Notes: generated by a model from the letters alone, not told the origin. A stretch of DNA of 22,172 nucleotides from Thiopontia sp964551545 (GCA_964551545.1 CAZKCT010000029.1:1-22172), one strand, 5' to 3'; positions 1 to 9,762 are shown, counted from the stretch's first letter. Program-made: numbers and translations.

Positions 1-1328
1 CGCGCAATCGATAGTCCCAGACCAGAACCACCATGCCGACGGCTACGAGATGGGTCAACCCGGAACAGCCGCTCAAACATTTTGGGCAACTGCTGATCAG
101 AGACCCCTGGCGCACTATCCTCAAAATGGATGCTCAGCGTATCACTGACCTCACATCGAACTCGGATGACCCCGCCCGTGTCGGTATAGCGCAAACTGTT
201 CTCCAGCAGATTGGTATAGAGCTGAATGAGGCGTTGAGGGTCCGCCAACAGCATCACTTTCTGCCGTCCGCAATGGAACTCCAATGTCAGTCCCTGCTGC
301 TCAATCGAAGGCTGGAGGCTCTCAATAACACCCTGCAGCAACTGCAGAGGATCAACTGCGGCCTTCTCATAGGAGAGCGCCCCCTGATCCGACAGTGAGA
401 GCTGGTAGAGATCGTCGACCAGTCGCTTCAACTGCTCCACTTCTGTGGAGAGTGATTGAAGCGCATCAACGCCGAATGGGCGCACCCCATCCTCAAGCGC
501 CTCAAGCTCCCCACGCAGCACCGTCAACGGAGTCCGTAGCTCATGAGAGATGTCTGCAATCCACTGCTGTCGGGATCGCCGATTCAACTCCAATGTCTCT
601 GCCAACTGGTTCAGGTCTGTCGCCAATGCCCCCAGTTCATCCCGGCTCTTCAGTATCACCCGATTTTCGAAGCCCCCCGCCGTCAGCTGACGGGCCATCT
701 TTGCCAATCGACTGATGGGACGATTGAACTGTCTCGCCAAAAACAGTGCCGCAATTACAGCAATAACCAAAGAGATCAGGGCCGTGATGAGAAGAGATTT
801 ACGCTGCTGATCGGCAAAGCGGTGGTCAATCTGACTTCGGAAAGGGTCAAAACGGGGAATCGTCAGATAACCCACAACACCTCCCTCCGACTCAATCGGC
901 TGCAGTTGGTGGTGCTGAGAGTTTCCTGGAGGACCAATCAGCGGGATCTGTTCATAATCCAGCAGACCAATACGGCCACCTGGGGGCGAAGGTCGATGAT
1001 CTAGAGAAGGAAACCCCACCGACGGCGGACCACCCCTCCTTGGCCCCATCCCCCGGCGAAATGGGCGAGGAGGCACCACCTCCGCCTGCTGCAGTAGCTG
1101 ACGCCAGCGCCATGGCTCCGCCTCAAGCCATGCCCAACCGCCCTCTTCACGATAAGTCTCAGCGATGATTGTCCGAAACCCCTCGAGACGCTTCTCTTTC
1201 ACCGCTTCAACATACTGAGTAAAACCACGCTGAAAGATCACCTGTGACAACACAAGGTTGATCCCGAGAATCAGTGCAATCACCAATAGGATTGCAACAA
1301 ACAGCTTGTGCCAAATTTTCAACCGCAC
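1..1328 (-). CDS. baeS: Sensor histidine kinase, BaeS-like (C-terminus beyond window)
   Basis: Inner-membrane two-component sensor kinase that autophosphorylates on His and passes the phosphate to a response regulator (BaeR in E. coli, envelope stress). The frame is open for 442 codons and runs off the left edge, so about 25-30 residues are missing. Visible parts: TM1 about 9-29; a periplasmic sensor about 30-177 with a Pro/Gly/Arg-rich loop at 85-119; TM2 about 178-198; HAMP about 199-250; H-box ISHELRTPLTVL with His262; N-box NLLEN (Asn373, Asn377); G1 DSAPGVSD at 404-411; F-box FERLFR; G2 GGSGLGLS at 433-440. The DSAPGVSD and LRGELEALEDGV stretches match E. coli BaeS as I recall it. The start is GTG at 1328, because an in-frame TGA lies four codons upstream and no ATG fits; TTG two codons later is possible. 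It is divergent from an LTxxQ periplasmic gene. The partner regulator is not in the window and may lie to the left. Confidence 0.93.
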   Translation of the reverse strand, partial: MRLKIWHKLFVAILLVIALILGINLVLSQVIFQRGFTQYVEAVKEKRLEGFRTIIAETYREEGGWAWLEAEPWRWRQLLQQAEVVPPRPFRRGMGPRRGGPPSVGFPSLDHRPSPPGGRIGLLDYEQIPLIGPPGNSQHHQLQPIESEGGVVGYLTIPRFDPFRSQIDHRFADQQRKSLLITALISLVIAVIAALFLARQFNRPISRLAKMARQLTAGGFENRVILKSRDELGALATDLNQLAETLELNRRSRQQWIADISHELRTPLTVLRGELEALEDGVRPFGVDALQSLSTEVEQLKRLVDDLYQLSLSDQGALSYEKAAVDPLQLLQGVIESLQPSIEQQGLTLEFHCGRQKVMLLADPQRLIQLYTNLLENSLRYTDTGGVIRVRCEVSDTLSIHFEDSAPGVSDQQLPKMFERLFRVDPSRSRRHGGSGLGLSIA

Positions 1329-1510
1329 GCTCGCGTCTCATTGAAAAGGTTCATGGCCTGACTATAGCACCCGGCAGATTATCCGTTAGTGATCTCCACG
1401 GTTTCTCCACACTCTCTCCATCGCCACTACATGGTTAACGTCCATTCTAAGTTCACAAGAAGAGGCGTTCTCTTCTATTACCCAAACCTAACACCGTAAG
1501 GAGCCATACC
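1329..1510. promoter_or_regulatory. Divergent promoter region between baeS-like and LTxxQ genes
   Basis: A 182-bp gap between divergent start codons, so it must hold promoters or leaders for both genes. A perfect inverted repeat lies at 1458-1476 (described separately). The plus-strand gene has a clear ribosome binding site, AAGGAG at 1498-1503. The minus-strand GTG start has only a weak GAG-type site. I could not pick convincing -35/-10 pairs, and I saw no clean GTAAA-N5-GTAAA CpxR box. Confidence 0.5.
1458..1476. repeat. Perfect 7-bp inverted repeat upstream of the LTxxQ gene
   Basis: AGAAGAG (1458-1464), a 5-nt loop GCGTT, then CTCTTCT (1470-1476). It lies 34 bp before the ATG of the periplasmic protein gene. 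It could be an operator, or a hairpin in the 5' untranslated RNA. No T-tract follows, so it is not an intrinsic terminator. Confidence 0.6.
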
Positions 1511-1867
1511 ATGAATATCAAGAAAAGCATTACCCTCTCCCTCGCTGGCCTTTTAATCGCCGGTTCTGCCGCTGCAATGGGCCCTTTTGGCGGGCCATTC
1601 GGCGCACCCTGCGGTGATAATCCCAGCACCATGCGTGCGGAACGGTTGCAACACCGTCTCGACCTTACCAATTCCCAAACTCGTCAGATTGAGCAGATCT
1701 TCGAGGAGCACCATAAGGATATGGAAGCCTCTCACAACGCACTGAAAAGAGAGATTGCAGAGGTGCTCACTGACGAGCAGTTGGATGAACTGGAGTCTAC
1801 GAAAGGCCGAATAAAGCGGAAGATGGGACGCTTTGGGGCTGATCACCGCCACGGTCCTCGCTGGTAG
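1511..1867 (+). CDS. Spy/CpxP-type periplasmic LTxxQ protein
   Basis: Small secreted protein of 118 residues. Residues 1-22 form a Sec signal peptide: MNIKKS, a hydrophobic core, and SAAA before a predicted cut ahead of Met23. The mature protein starts Gly/Phe/Pro-rich (MGPFGGPFGAPC, one Cys). It then carries two LTxxQ motifs, LTNSQ at 52-56 and LTDEQ at 86-90, in a charged helical region, and ends His/Arg-rich (DHRHGPRW). Two LTxxQ motifs define the Spy/CpxP family of periplasmic chaperones and stress-sensor regulators. At under 100 mature residues it is shorter than Spy or CpxP (about 140). AAGGAG sits 7 bp before the ATG. Its divergence from a BaeS-like kinase recalls cpxP beside cpxRA in E. 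coli. I infer that it is regulated by, and may feed back on, that kinase. Whether it is closer to Spy or CpxP cannot be told here. Confidence 0.85.
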   Translation: MNIKKSITLSLAGLLIAGSAAAMGPFGGPFGAPCGDNPSTMRAERLQHRLDLTNSQTRQIEQIFEEHHKDMEASHNALKREIAEVLTDEQLDELESTKGRIKRKMGRFGADHRHGPRW

Positions 1868-1883
1868 TTTCTTCTCCTAACAA

Positions 1884-1917
1884 AAACCCCCTACAGGAGT
1901 GAACCTGCAGGGGGTTT
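1884..1917. terminator. Bidirectional intrinsic terminator between LTxxQ gene and ssb
   Basis: A 14-bp stem (1884-1897 with 1904-1917, one A:C mismatch) with loop AGTGAA. AAA on one side and TTT on the other serve both directions, and the minus-strand reading ends in five T residues. It lies 17 bp after the LTxxQ stop codon and 25 bp past the ssb stop, so it can end both convergent transcripts. Confidence 0.88.
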
Positions 1918-1941
1918 CTATGCACTCTGAGCAACAACTAT

Positions 1942-2397
1942 CTAGAACGGAATATCATCATCCAGATCACCCATGGTCGGAGCTGGTGCAGGCGCTGCTG
2001 CCGGGGCTGACTTCTGCTGGCCACCCGTTGGGGCACCACCAAAGTCTGCCGTGCCTCCAGCGCGTCCACCCAACATCTGCATCTCATTGGCAACAATCTC
2101 GGTGGTGTAGCGATCCTGCCCACTCTGATCTTGCCACTTTCGGGTCTGAAGCTTGCCTTCAACATAAACCTGAGAGCCTTTTTTCAGATATTCAGAGACG
2201 ATCTCTGCCAAACGGTTAAAGAAGACAACACGATGCCACTCTGTGCGATCCTGCTGCTCTCCACTATTTTTGTCTTTCCAGCTCTCGGTAGTCGCCAGGG
2301 AGATGTTGGCAATTGCCCGCCCATCTGCGGTGTATCGCACATCGGGATCATTCCCCAAATTGCCCACCAGAATGACTTTATTCACACCTCTTGCCAT
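1942..2397 (-). CDS. ssb: Single-stranded DNA-binding protein
   Basis: SSB coats single-stranded DNA during replication, recombination and repair and recruits partner enzymes. The protein has 151 residues. The OB-fold covers about 1-110 (MARGVNKVILVGNLGNDPD start; TEWHRVVFFNRLAE). A short Gly/Ala/Pro linker follows (GGQQKSAPAAAPAPAP). The acidic tip DLDDDIPF is the site that binds partner proteins in this family. E. coli SSB is about 178 residues, so the linker is shortened and lacks most of the Gln-rich stretch. TAGGAG lies just upstream of the ATG. The gene follows the MFS transporter gene by 52 bp on the same strand, and the gap could hold its own promoter. Confidence 0.98.
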   Translation of the reverse strand: MARGVNKVILVGNLGNDPDVRYTADGRAIANISLATTESWKDKNSGEQQDRTEWHRVVFFNRLAEIVSEYLKKGSQVYVEGKLQTRKWQDQSGQDRYTTEIVANEMQMLGGRAGGTADFGGAPTGGQQKSAPAAAPAPAPTMGDLDDDIPF

Positions 2398-2449
2398 CTT
2401 CTCCTACCCCTCTATTGTTCTAAAATGGTTCACAGAATTTCCTATCTTC

Positions 2450-3832
2450 TCATGCTGGAACTATAGCTTCCAGCCCCTTTTCATCGAGCCGCTGCTGATC
2501 AACCTTGAGATAGGCCACCCGGTCCTCGGCGATGACAACCGCCTCAGTCACTCCGGTCACCTGCTGTAACTGTTTGGCCAGCAGCGCGGCCTGTGCCTTA
2601 TCCATCTCAGCAATCCGTAGCAAGCGAGTCTTCACCTTTTTCGGCTGTTCCATGCTCAAGGCAATCAACAGCCAGACCAATGCTAGTCCGGCGGTCGCAA
2701 GAAACACTGGAGCGATCTCTTGACCACCACTCCACTGCAGAATGGTACCTCCAACGAGGCCACCGACGAAGGCGCCAAAAAATTGAGAACTGGAGTAGAC
2801 CCCCATGGCGGTCCCTTTCTTGTCCGCCGGAGCCATTTTTGAGATCAGGGATGGCAAGGTCGCCTCCAGCAGATTAAAGCCGCCAAAGAAGATCACCAGA
2901 AACAGGATCATGCCCCAGAGGGAGTGAGACATCTTCCAGAGCCCCAACTGAGAGATCAGCACCAGCACAATTGCGAGGGCAAAAACCTCTTTCATCTTTC
3001 CCTTCTTTTCCGCCACGATGATCATCGGCACCATGATAACGACTGCTACCAGGACCACCCCGAGGTAGACCATCCAGTGATCACCGGGTGTCAGGCCGGC
3101 ATCACGCAGCCCCAACGGGATCACCACAAAGATTGCAGTCAAAATCAGATGAAGCGCAAAGATCCCAAAGTCGAGCCGCAAGAGCTGTCGGTCTCGCAAC
3201 ACCGCACGAAATTGGGCCGGATCAGCCTCAGCATCATGATGCATATGACTCTGCGCCGGGTTGGGAACCACCCGAAACAGCACCATGATACCTAGCAGTG
3301 CCAACAACGCTGTCATCCAGAAAATTCCAGAGATCCCAATCCAGCCATTGAGGATGGGGCCAAGAATGATCGCTACGGTAAACGAGAGTCCGATGCTCAT
3401 GCCAAAGGTGGCCATCGCCTTGGTACGATGCTCTTCACGAGTGAGATCTGCCAGCAGCGCCATGGTCGCTGCTGCAATGGCTCCAGCCCCCTGCAAGGCC
3501 CGCCCCAGAATAATCCACTCAATGGTGGTCGCCAACGCTGCCACCACGCTGCCCAATGCAAAAATCAGCAGACCAACAGCGATCACCCGTTTGCGACCGA
3601 TGCGGTCGGACCACATGCCAAACGGGATCTGAAACAGCGCCTGTGTCAGGCCGTAGGCCCCAAGCGCGACGCCCATCAATAGCGGTGTTGAGCCGGAAAA
3701 GGTCTCCGCATGGAGTGATAGCACGGGCAACAGCATAAAGAGCCCGAGCATCCGCAGCGAGAAGATCCCCGCAAGCGAACCGGCTGCCCGGCGTTCCACC
3801 GGCAACATTCCCTGTTGTTCAGAATGCTCCAT
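2450..3832 (-). CDS. yajR: MFS transporter, YajR-like, with C-terminal soluble domain
   Basis: Inner-membrane secondary transporter of the major facilitator superfamily; substrate unknown. About 460 residues with twelve hydrophobic segments over residues 15-390. MFS motif A is plain (GMWSDRIGRKRV, about 72-83). GRALQGAGAIAAATMALLAD and GTAMGVYSSSQFFGA match E. coli YajR as I recall it. Residues about 395-460 form a small soluble domain (KTRLLRIAEM … AVVIAEDRVAYLKVD), equivalent to YajR's ferredoxin-like YAM domain. I chose the ATG at 3832, because GGAGG sits 5 bp before it. A GTG four codons upstream (3844) has no properly spaced site. It is divergent from uvrA and followed by ssb. I know the uvrA–MFS–ssb order from Pseudomonas as well. 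No function in DNA repair is implied. Confidence 0.9.
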   Translation of the reverse strand: MEHSEQQGMLPVERRAAGSLAGIFSLRMLGLFMLLPVLSLHAETFSGSTPLLMGVALGAYGLTQALFQIPFGMWSDRIGRKRVIAVGLLIFALGSVVAALATTIEWIILGRALQGAGAIAAATMALLADLTREEHRTKAMATFGMSIGLSFTVAIILGPILNGWIGISGIFWMTALLALLGIMVLFRVVPNPAQSHMHHDAEADPAQFRAVLRDRQLLRLDFGIFALHLILTAIFVVIPLGLRDAGLTPGDHWMVYLGVVLVAVVIMVPMIIVAEKKGKMKEVFALAIVLVLISQLGLWKMSHSLWGMILFLVIFFGGFNLLEATLPSLISKMAPADKKGTAMGVYSSSQFFGAFVGGLVGGTILQWSGGQEIAPVFLATAGLALVWLLIALSMEQPKKVKTRLLRIAEMDKAQAALLAKQLQQVTGVTEAVVIAEDRVAYLKVDQQRLDEKGLEAIVPA

Positions 3833-3963
3833 CCATTCCTCCACTTCCTGTGTCGTAGTCGCTTCTGGTTATTGTTATGGACGCCTTTACGGTATCCCGA
3901 AAAGTCGTCATCCGATCAGAAGTTGAGCTATATTATCAGGTTTTCCCCCATCAAGAAGAGAAC
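3833..3963. promoter_or_regulatory. Divergent promoter region of yajR-like gene and uvrA
   Basis: 131 bp between divergent starts. An AT-rich stretch around 3930-3937 (TATATTAT) could hold the uvrA -10 element, but I see no good -35 partner at the right spacing. I looked for CTGT-N8-ACAG, the gammaproteobacterial LexA operator, and found none, although uvrA belongs to the SOS regulon in E. coli. Confidence 0.45.
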
Positions 3964-6788
<2,825 letters not shown>

Positions 6789-6792
<4 letters not shown>

Positions 6793-7496
6793 AACTCGCT
6801 CCTTTCCAGCTTCTCACGTTGCAACCTGCGATTGACTCGCAGGCTATTGGCCCATTCACTGGAGAAATCTTTCTGCATTTGACGGTTGATCATTGCCGTG
6901 ATCAGCATCGCAATCAGTGCGCCCAGACTGGCCAGCGCCATATCCTTGTGGGCATCCCAGATATCCCCCTGGATTCCAAGAAAGGCCATCCCCAGATCAC
7001 CAGCAACCATTTCGGCCACAATCCACTCCAATAGCTCGAAGAACATCGAGCTCGACATGGTGAGATCCAGCGGCAGAAAATAGCCCCAGAACCCACGCAC
7101 ATTGGCGACGTAGAGAAAAATTTCACGGATGGGATAGGCGATCAGTAGACCATAGAGGAAGTGAACCAGACGATCAAAGTGGTTGCGCTCCCAGCCCAGC
7201 GCCTCGTTCAAGCTAAATCCAGTCAGTGACTGGAACCAGCGATCGTAAGGAACCTCTGAGTAAGTATAGTGCGCGCCAATCTCATGGATCGCCAGAAAGA
7301 GGAAGATCATCACATAAGAGGGGGTCGAGAAAGGGAGAGAGCGATGCCCATAGAGGAGCAGCGGCACCAGCAGAATCACCAGAAGATTCTCTAATAACCA
7401 ATCTGATGGGTAGAGTGGTGCAATGGCCAGGACAGTCCACTCCAACATGAACAACAGAAACAGCGTATAGAAGACCTTACTTCTTCGCAGCCCCAC
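6789..7496 (-). CDS. yjdF: DUF2238 (YjdF-type) inner-membrane protein
   Basis: Integral membrane protein of unknown function, 235 residues. About six hydrophobic segments: near 8-27, 35-51, 61-77, 109-130, 136-163 and 186-205. Polar motifs typical of DUF2238 are HEIGAHYTYSEVPYD at 71-85, ERNHFDRLVHFLYG at 103-116, FFELLEW at 152-158 and GIQGDIWDAHKDM at 174-186. The many His, Asp and Glu next to membrane segments could bind a metal or a polar substrate, but that is inference. The start is GTG at 7496, preceded at once by an in-frame TGA, with GGAGAGG four bases before the GTG. An ATG four bases upstream in another frame stops after seven codons. The charged tail after residue 206 is probably cytoplasmic. 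The 3' end overlaps the uvrA stop codon. Confidence 0.85.
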
Positions 7497-7633
7497 TCAT
7501 CCTCTCCTCAATCTTGATCGCTCGATTCACAATAGAGTGAGCGTAAACCGAAATGGCCGATATTCAAAATCATTCTCTCCACCATTGATCAACTCTTGAC
7601 TCATCATCCGCCATCGACAACCATTGAAAAGGT
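7497..7633. promoter_or_regulatory. Divergent gap between DUF2238 and GFA genes
   Basis: 137 bp between two divergent starts, AT-richer than its surroundings. A TTGACT near 7595 could be a -35 element for the plus-strand gene, but no convincing -10 follows at normal spacing. No repeats or operators stand out. Confidence 0.3.
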
Positions 7634-8220
7634 ATGAAATCGGGAAAACCCTATCAGGGCGGCTGTCTCTGTGGCGCCATTCGCTACCAGATCGATGCGT
7701 TTGGGCCAAGAATTGCCCACTGTCACTGCACCATGTGCCAACGCTTTCATGGCGCGGCNNNNNNNNNNNNNNNNNNNNNNNNNNNNNNNNNNNNNNNNNN
7801 NNNNNNNNNNNNNNNNNNNNNNNNNNNNNNNNNNNNNNNNNNNNNNNNNNNNNNNNNNGGCCAAGAATTGCCCACTGTCACTGCACCATGTGCCAACGCT
7901 TTCATGGCGCGGCCTTTTCTACTTTTGGAGAGGTACAGTCAGAGCACTTCAAGTGGCTACAGGGCAGAGCCGCACTTCAGAGCTACGAAGCAGAGAATGG
8001 AACGATCCGCCAGTTCTGCGTCCACTGCGGTTCCAGCCTGCTGTTTCTCTCCCCCTATAACAGGAAGAATGGCACCATTGAGGTCGCCATTGCCACGCTG
8101 GATGACCCTCAATCCCTTGAGCCAGATGCACATATTTATACATCAACCCAGGTACCGTGGTTCAAGCTCTGCGACGATCTACCGCAACACCCGGAATATC
8201 GCCCGGACGACACACAATAA
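7634..8220 (+). CDS. GFA-family zinc protein, interrupted by an assembly gap
   Basis: Member of the GFA family (glutathione-dependent formaldehyde-activating enzyme-like), small zinc-binding proteins that are mostly uncharacterised. Before the N run the frame gives MKSGKPYQGGCLCGAIRY … HCHCTMCQRFHGA. After the run the same 55 bp repeat in another frame and lead on to the C-terminus. Dropping the gap and one copy (155 bases) restores one frame of 143 residues. Its cysteines are Cys11/Cys13, Cys30/Cys32/Cys35 and Cys77/Cys80 (FCVHCGS), the full GFA zinc pattern, so the gene is probably intact. ATG 7634 is the first start after an in-frame TGA; only AAGG, very close, precedes it. Such proteins need not act on formaldehyde, so no substrate is assigned. 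The alpha-operon terminator follows directly after the stop. Confidence 0.85.
7704..7758 (+). repeat. 55-bp direct duplication, left copy at gap edge
   Basis: The sequence from GGCCAAGAATTGCC to CATGGCGCGGC ends exactly at the first N and is repeated without change at 7859-7913. Two contig ends sharing 55 bp, as adjacent k-mer graph edges with k=55 would, explain this better than a biological repeat. Confidence 0.95.
7759..7858. other. Scaffold gap of exactly 100 N
   Basis: One hundred undetermined bases, a conventional filler for a gap of unknown size. It lies inside the GFA gene, between two identical 55-bp flanks, so the real gap is probably absent (contigs overlap). Confidence 0.99.
7859..7913 (+). 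repeat. 55-bp direct duplication, right copy at gap edge
   Basis: Starts exactly after the last N and is identical to 7704-7758. It continues into the rest of the GFA gene. Confidence 0.95.
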
Positions 8221-8246
8221 AAAAGGCCGGTAGTAACCGGCCTTTT
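8221..8246. terminator. Bidirectional terminator ending the ribosomal block and GFA gene
   Basis: A perfect 11-bp stem, AAAAGGCCGGT (8221-8231) with ACCGGCCTTTT (8236-8246), and loop AGTA. A/T ends serve both strands. It lies directly after the GFA stop codon and 19 bp past the rplQ stop, between convergent genes, and is the only strong terminator I see for the long minus-strand ribosomal block. Confidence 0.92.
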
Positions 8247-8265
8247 GTGGAAAGCGAAGCGCTGT

Positions 8266-8667
8266 TTACTCCTCGATTTCCTCGAACTCCTCTTCCTCAA
8301 CCTCAGGGATCGGACGGTCAACCAGTTCAACCAGTGCCATTGGGGCTTTGTCACCGGCACGGAAGCCTGCCTTGAGAATACGGACGTAGCCTCCAGGGCG
8401 GTCTGTATAACGTGGACCCAGCTCATTGAAGAGCTTGGTTACCATTTCACGGTCACGCATCCGGTCGAATGCAAGACGACGGTTGGAAACCGAGTCGCTC
8501 TTGGCCAATGTAATCAGCGGCTCCGCAACGCGACGCAGCTCCTTGGCTTTAGGCAGGGTAGTACGAATCATCTCGTGTTGAAACAGCGAGTTGCTCATAT
8601 TTCGGAACATCGCCTTACGATGGCTGCTGTTCCGGTTTAGTTGTCTTCCACTATGACGATGACGCAT
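8266..8667 (-). CDS. rplQ: 50S ribosomal protein L17
   Basis: L17 is a late structural protein of the 50S subunit near the polypeptide exit side. 133 residues from ATG 8667, starting MRHRHSGRQLNRNSSHRKAM as in the family. The frame is open eight more codons upstream, but these have no homology. The core ends near ALVELVDRP. An acidic tail follows (EVEEEEFEEIEE) that is longer and more acidic than the Ala/Glu tail of E. coli L17 (127 residues). Last gene of the alpha cluster, 51 bp after rpoA, with a hairpin in that gap. Confidence 0.97.
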   Translation of the reverse strand: MRHRHSGRQLNRNSSHRKAMFRNMSNSLFQHEMIRTTLPKAKELRRVAEPLITLAKSDSVSNRRLAFDRMRDREMVTKLFNELGPRYTDRPGGYVRILKAGFRAGDKAPMALVELVDRPIPEVEEEEFEEIEE

Positions 8668-8693
8668 GATCTTTTCCGTTACTTCGTTCAATC

Positions 8694-8710
8694 ACCGCAA
8701 GCAATGCGGT
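8694..8710 (-). repeat. Hairpin between rpoA and rplQ, flanked by 7-bp direct repeats
   Basis: Perfect inverted repeat ACCGCA (8694-8699), loop AGCAA, TGCGGT (8705-8710). It is framed by direct copies of GTTCAAT at 8686-8692 and 8713-8719. The right copy touches the rpoA stop codon. No T-run follows in the minus direction, so it should not terminate transcription. It may affect RNA stability or rplQ expression. Confidence 0.6.
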
Positions 8711-8718
8711 CTGTTCAA

Positions 8719-9717
8719 TTATGCTGATTCTTTCTCTTCACGAATGCTGGCAGGTGGCCAGTTCTCGAGACGAACCCCAAGAGAAAGTCCGCGAGATGCC
8801 AGAACATCCTTAATCTCATTGAGAGACTTCTTACCCAGATTTGGTGTTCTCAGCAACTCAGTCTCTGTGCGCTGAATAAGATCACCAATATAGTAGATCG
8901 CCTCTGCCTTCAGACAGTTTGCTGAACGAACTGTCAGCTCCAGATCATCTACTGGGCGCAGAAGAATTGGATCTACTTCTGGCTCTGGCTCCGCACTCAC
9001 CTCATCCTCTTCCTCTGCGTGAAGCTCTACGAAGGACTCCAGCTGAGTCTGCAGAATAGTGGCTGCACGACGAATTGCCTCTTCTGGGTCGATCGTGCCA
9101 TTGGTCTGCAGATCAATCACCAGGCGATCCAGGTCAGTACGCTGCTTGAGGCGTGCGGCCTCAACGCTATAACTGACACGATCAATTGGGCTGTAGGAAG
9201 CATCCAGACGGAGTGTGCCGATCGCTGTACTCTCTTCCTCGCTAGTGCGCTCGGTTGCTGGCTGATAGCCACGACCGGTGGTCACTTTCAAGGTCATATT
9301 GAGTGCAACGTTGGCATCAGTCACATTAGCGATCACGTGATCTGGGTTGATGATTTCAACATCATCGCCCGAAATATCACCTGCAACCACAGGACCTGCG
9401 CCATTACTCTTCAGCGTAAGCTCTGCCTCAGAGTGGGCATTCAGGCTAATTGCCACGCCTTTGAGGTTAAGGAGGATATCGATGACATCTTCCTGAACTC
9501 CTTCAATCGCAGAGTACTCATGATTGACACCATCAATCAGTACCTCTGTAATTGCACTACCGTGCATGGAGGAGAGCAGGATACGACGCAGTGCGTTCCC
9601 CAGTGTGTGCCCAAAACCACGCTCTAGCGGCTCGATCGCAACCTGAATATGGTTGGTATCGACATTCTTGATGTTGGCCAGCTTTGGCTTCAGGAAATCT
9701 TTTACGGATCCTTGCAT
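8719..9717 (-). CDS. rpoA: RNA polymerase alpha subunit
   Basis: Alpha dimer scaffolds RNA polymerase assembly; its C-terminal domain contacts UP elements and activators. 332 residues (329 in E. coli). N-terminal domain about 1-235 with IEPLERGFGHTLGNALRRIL. C-terminal domain about 250-325 with LTVRSANCLKAE (the Arg is the DNA-contact residue known in E. coli), TPNLGKKSLNEIKDVL and LSLGVRLENWPP. The linker, about 234-248, is strongly acidic (HAEEEDEVSAEPEPEVD), more so than in E. coli. It lies between rpsD and rplQ, as in most Gammaproteobacteria. Confidence 0.99.
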   Translation of the reverse strand: MQGSVKDFLKPKLANIKNVDTNHIQVAIEPLERGFGHTLGNALRRILLSSMHGSAITEVLIDGVNHEYSAIEGVQEDVIDILLNLKGVAISLNAHSEAELTLKSNGAGPVVAGDISGDDVEIINPDHVIANVTDANVALNMTLKVTTGRGYQPATERTSEEESTAIGTLRLDASYSPIDRVSYSVEAARLKQRTDLDRLVIDLQTNGTIDPEEAIRRAATILQTQLESFVELHAEEEDEVSAEPEPEVDPILLRPVDDLELTVRSANCLKAEAIYYIGDLIQRTETELLRTPNLGKKSLNEIKDVLASRGLSLGVRLENWPPASIREEKESA

Positions 9718-9762
9718 CTCTGATCGTTCCTTAATAATTACAGCGACTACGACTTAGGCGGA

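Noticed and set aside
3833..3844. GTG start four codons upstream for the MFS transporter
   Set aside because: AGGA sits only one base before that GTG, while GGAGG is well placed for the ATG at 3832.
3877..3963. 29-codon in-frame extension of uvrA to an upstream ATG
   Set aside because: UvrA homology starts exactly at MDKILIRGARTHNLKN (3964). The total length from there is 942, as in the family, and the extension has no resemblance to UvrA and would use up the promoter region.
7624..8233. Alternative reading frames running through the N gap, about 130-200 codons each
   Set aside because: They arise because N codons count as open and because the 55-bp flank is duplicated in shifted frames. 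Only the joined frame gives a GFA protein.
9019..9627. 202-codon plus-strand frame antisense to rpoA
   Set aside because: Shadow of rpoA; no start signal or recognisable domain.
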